Origin: Bacteroidota bacterium
Lineage (GTDB): Bacteria > Bacteroidota > JABWAT01
Direction: 5' to 3'
NCBI GenBank assembly: GCA_017303995.1
Contig: JAFLBE010000003.1
Coordinates: 82,874 to 146,873, forward strand
Length of the DNA stretch: 64,000 bases
Shown here: positions 62,543 to 64,000 of the stretch, in pieces
How the letters are laid out: every line of letters begins with the position of its first letter
How positions within the stretch are numbered: the first letter of the stretch is position 1
Translations under genes and position numbers: made by a program
Notes under the pieces: generated by a model
Told to the model about the DNA's origin: nothing
Databases searched by the model: none
The model's input: the letters and a program-made list of their open reading frames with translations, nothing else

Positions 62543-63643
62543 ATGGATATTGTTTTTCAGAAAATTGATATTGACGCTCAAGCCAAACTCATCGAAACCG
62601 TTTATAATAAAATCTCAAACGGTGAGCGTATTACCCGTGAAGAAGGTATTTCACTTTTTGATGTTGAAGATTTAACTACACTTGGCCTTCTTGCCGATCT
62701 GGTAAGATGGAAAATGCACCCCAAAAATGAAGTCAGTTACATCATTGACAGAAACATCAATTATACCAATGTTTGTACGGCAGATTGCAAATTCTGTGCA
62801 TTCTATAGACGTCCCGGTGATTCTGAGGGTTACACGCTTGATAAAAAAACAATTGGTGAAAAGATTCAGGAAACGCTGGATCTTGGCGGAACCCGGATCC
62901 TCCTTCAGGGTGGTCACAATCCTGAATTAAAAATTGAATGGTATGAAGATATGTTTGGCTGGATAAAGTCAAATTACAACATTATTCTTCATGCTCTGAG
63001 CCCGTCTGAAATAATCACCATTTCAAAAGTGTCAAAAATCACTATTCCCGAAGTTATCACCCGATTGAAAAATGCGGGTTTGGATTCTATCCCGGGTGGT
63101 GGTGCCGAAGTTCTTTCAGACCGGGTGAGAACTATTATTGCCCCGGGCAAAACAAGTTCAAGTGAATGGCTCGATGTGATGGAAGAAGCACATCGTCAGG
63201 GATTGAAATCAACAGCAACCATGATGTTTGGGCACGTTGAAACGGTTGCTGAACGGATTGATCATATGATTCTTTGCCGTGAACTCCAGGATCGTACCGG
63301 CGGTTTTTACAATTTCATTCCCTGGACATTCCATCGTGGAAATACCGAGCTTGATTTTGTTCTGCTTCCTGAACGTGAAAAAACGTCGGCTTTTGAATAC
63401 CTGAAAACTGTTGCCATCAGCCGGATCATGGTAGATAATATCGACACTATTCAATCCTCTTGGGTAACACAAGGATTGAAAGTTGCTCAAATTTCACTTC
63501 GGTTTGGTGCTAATGATTTCGGTAGTCTGATGATTGAAGAAAATGTAGTTTCCGCAACCGGACTTCAATACAACATGACACTTAAAAAAATGAAAAAGGC
63601 AATTAAAACTGCCGGATTTGATCCAATTCAACGAAACTGGTAA
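62543..63643 (+). CDS. mqnC: dehypoxanthine futalosine cyclase
   Basis: A 366-residue radical-SAM enzyme of the futalosine menaquinone pathway, converting dehypoxanthine futalosine to cyclic DHFL. The cluster motif CTADCKFC (C78, C82, C85) follows INYTNV. Downstream motifs are GGHNPELKIEWYEDMFGWIK, LSPSEIITIS and LDSIPGGGAEVLSDRVR. Full length with good conservation. MqnC and MqnE are related. The short N-terminus, IPGGGAEVL and the alignment favour MqnC. It is coupled to the diguanylate cyclase gene and ends at a terminator. Confidence 0.92.
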   Translation: MDIVFQKIDIDAQAKLIETVYNKISNGERITREEGISLFDVEDLTTLGLLADLVRWKMHPKNEVSYIIDRNINYTNVCTADCKFCAFYRRPGDSEGYTLDKKTIGEKIQETLDLGGTRILLQGGHNPELKIEWYEDMFGWIKSNYNIILHALSPSEIITISKVSKITIPEVITRLKNAGLDSIPGGGAEVLSDRVRTIIAPGKTSSSEWLDVMEEAHRQGLKSTATMMFGHVETVAERIDHMILCRELQDRTGGFYNFIPWTFHRGNTELDFVLLPEREKTSAFEYLKTVAISRIMVDNIDTIQSSWVTQGLKVAQISLRFGANDFGSLMIEENVVSATGLQYNMTLKKMKKAIKTAGFDPIQRNW

Positions 63644-63650
63644 TTATTTT

Positions 63651-63688
63651 ACTCAATTACTTTCAATTCTGAAGGTAATTGAGTTTTT
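63651..63688 (+). terminator. intrinsic terminator after mqnC
   Basis: 10-bp perfect stem ACTCAATTAC (63651-63660)/GTAATTGAGT (63675-63684), followed by a five-T run, 8 bp after the mqnC stop. Confidence 0.88.
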
Positions 63689-63733
63689 CAAAATCCTGAC
63701 CATTCAAACTTCCCGTCAGTTTCCCAAATAAGC

Positions 63734-64000
63734 ATGAAGCTTTTCCCTGCTAAAATGAGCCAATTCTTTAGATCAATTGGTTTGTTCTTTTCTCATTATC
63801 CCAAAACAAGAAATCTGCTTGTTACCGGGCTTTTATTCTTCTTTCTGTTCATTTCAATCGACACCCTCTTTCCAGTTCCTCAACCTGCCGGTTATTCGCA
63901 AATCATTCAGGACTCTACCGGGAAACCTCTTTTTGCATTTCTAAGCCGTGATGATAAGTGGAGGATGAAAACTGAATTATCTGAAATTTCGGATCAGTTG
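63734..64000 (+). CDS. pbpC: penicillin-binding protein 1C-like, N-terminal fragment
   Basis: The frame is open from ATG 63734 to the window end (89 residues, no stop). It has an N-terminal TM helix (LLVTGLLFFFLFISIDTLF). After it comes IIQDSTGKPLFAFLSRDDKWRMK...ISDQL, the pattern of the PbpC N-terminus (D-x-x-G-x-x-L-R-x-F-L-x-x-D-x-x-W-R). PBP1C proteins are bifunctional transglycosylase/transpeptidase-like enzymes. In Bacteroidota they often sit next to alpha-2-macroglobulin genes, which would be outside the window. The call is moderate because only the N-terminus is visible. Confidence 0.65.
   Translation, partial: MKLFPAKMSQFFRSIGLFFSHYPKTRNLLVTGLLFFFLFISIDTLFPVPQPAGYSQIIQDSTGKPLFAFLSRDDKWRMKTELSEISDQL

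Overview
The window (about 40% GC by eye) looks like chromosomal DNA from a Gram-negative bacterium of the Bacteroidota/Ignavibacteriota/FCB assemblage. Three large secreted proteins end in type IX secretion (T9SS) C-terminal sorting domains, two of them with the YPNPFNP-type motif. There are DUF4296 and DUF3127 genes, signal peptides and lipoproteins, and several promoters matching the Bacteroidota -7 element TAnnTTTG. Menaquinone appears to be made by the futalosine route (mqnC, mqnP). None of the four tRNA genes encodes its CCA end.

Layout. 1-2.8 kb: the start of a leftward P-loop protein (cut by the window edge), then rlmD, an outer-membrane-like protein and a small lipoprotein. 2.8-9 kb: glgX, a secreted subtilase with a T9SS tail, and tryptophanase. 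8.9-13.1 kb: leftward operon TPR protein-aroE-transglutaminase-like protein-pgeF. 13.2-15 kb: DMT transporter and UbiA prenyltransferase. 15-18.9 kb: rightward set DUF192-unknown membrane protein-YmdB-type phosphodiesterase-folD-TPR membrane protein, closed by a terminator. 19-25.5 kb: two very large beta-propeller (Reg_prop/Y_Y_Y) sensor kinases whose coding 3' ends overlap. 25.6-27.8 kb: U32 peptidase family protein and lipid kinase. 27.8-35.2 kb: the leftward translation block thrS-infC-rpmI-rplT-(terminator)-pheS-pheT-coiled coil-zapA, followed by a strong 6S RNA candidate. infC starts at a rare ATT codon.

35.2-35.9 kb: four leftward tRNA genes (Gly, Cys, Leu, Val). The Gly gene is the last unit of a three-unit 86-bp tandem array whose other two units are degenerate tRNA-like copies. 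36-39.8 kb: a pseudo-receiver/DUF4388 protein, an NtrC-type regulator with an altered GAFTGA loop, rpe and a PASTA protein. 40-43.8 kb: small EamA protein and a copper module (HMA-AraC regulator, HMA protein with unusual cysteine spacing, CopA). 43.8-46.1 kb: prfC and a DUF3127 protein. 46.4-53.1 kb: two T9SS cargo genes in tandem, a HExxH protein with a dockerin-like repeat pair and a 1401-residue modular protein with a cohesin-like domain. 53-56.5 kb: DUF4296 lipoprotein, a membrane protein, a broken duplicate of the DUF4296 3' end, and RecQ. 56.5-63.7 kb: mqnP and two kinases leftward, then a diguanylate cyclase and mqnC rightward. The window ends in the N-terminus of a PBP1C-like protein.

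Most of the window is ordinary housekeeping sequence. The least explained items are the tRNA-Gly-derived 86-bp array, the neighbouring cohesin-like/dockerin-like T9SS pair, the divergent regulators at 36-38 kb, the copper module with CxxxC and HMA-AraC proteins, and a 14+2+14 palindrome at 46.2 kb. I saw no insertion sequence, prophage, CRISPR array or antiphage system.
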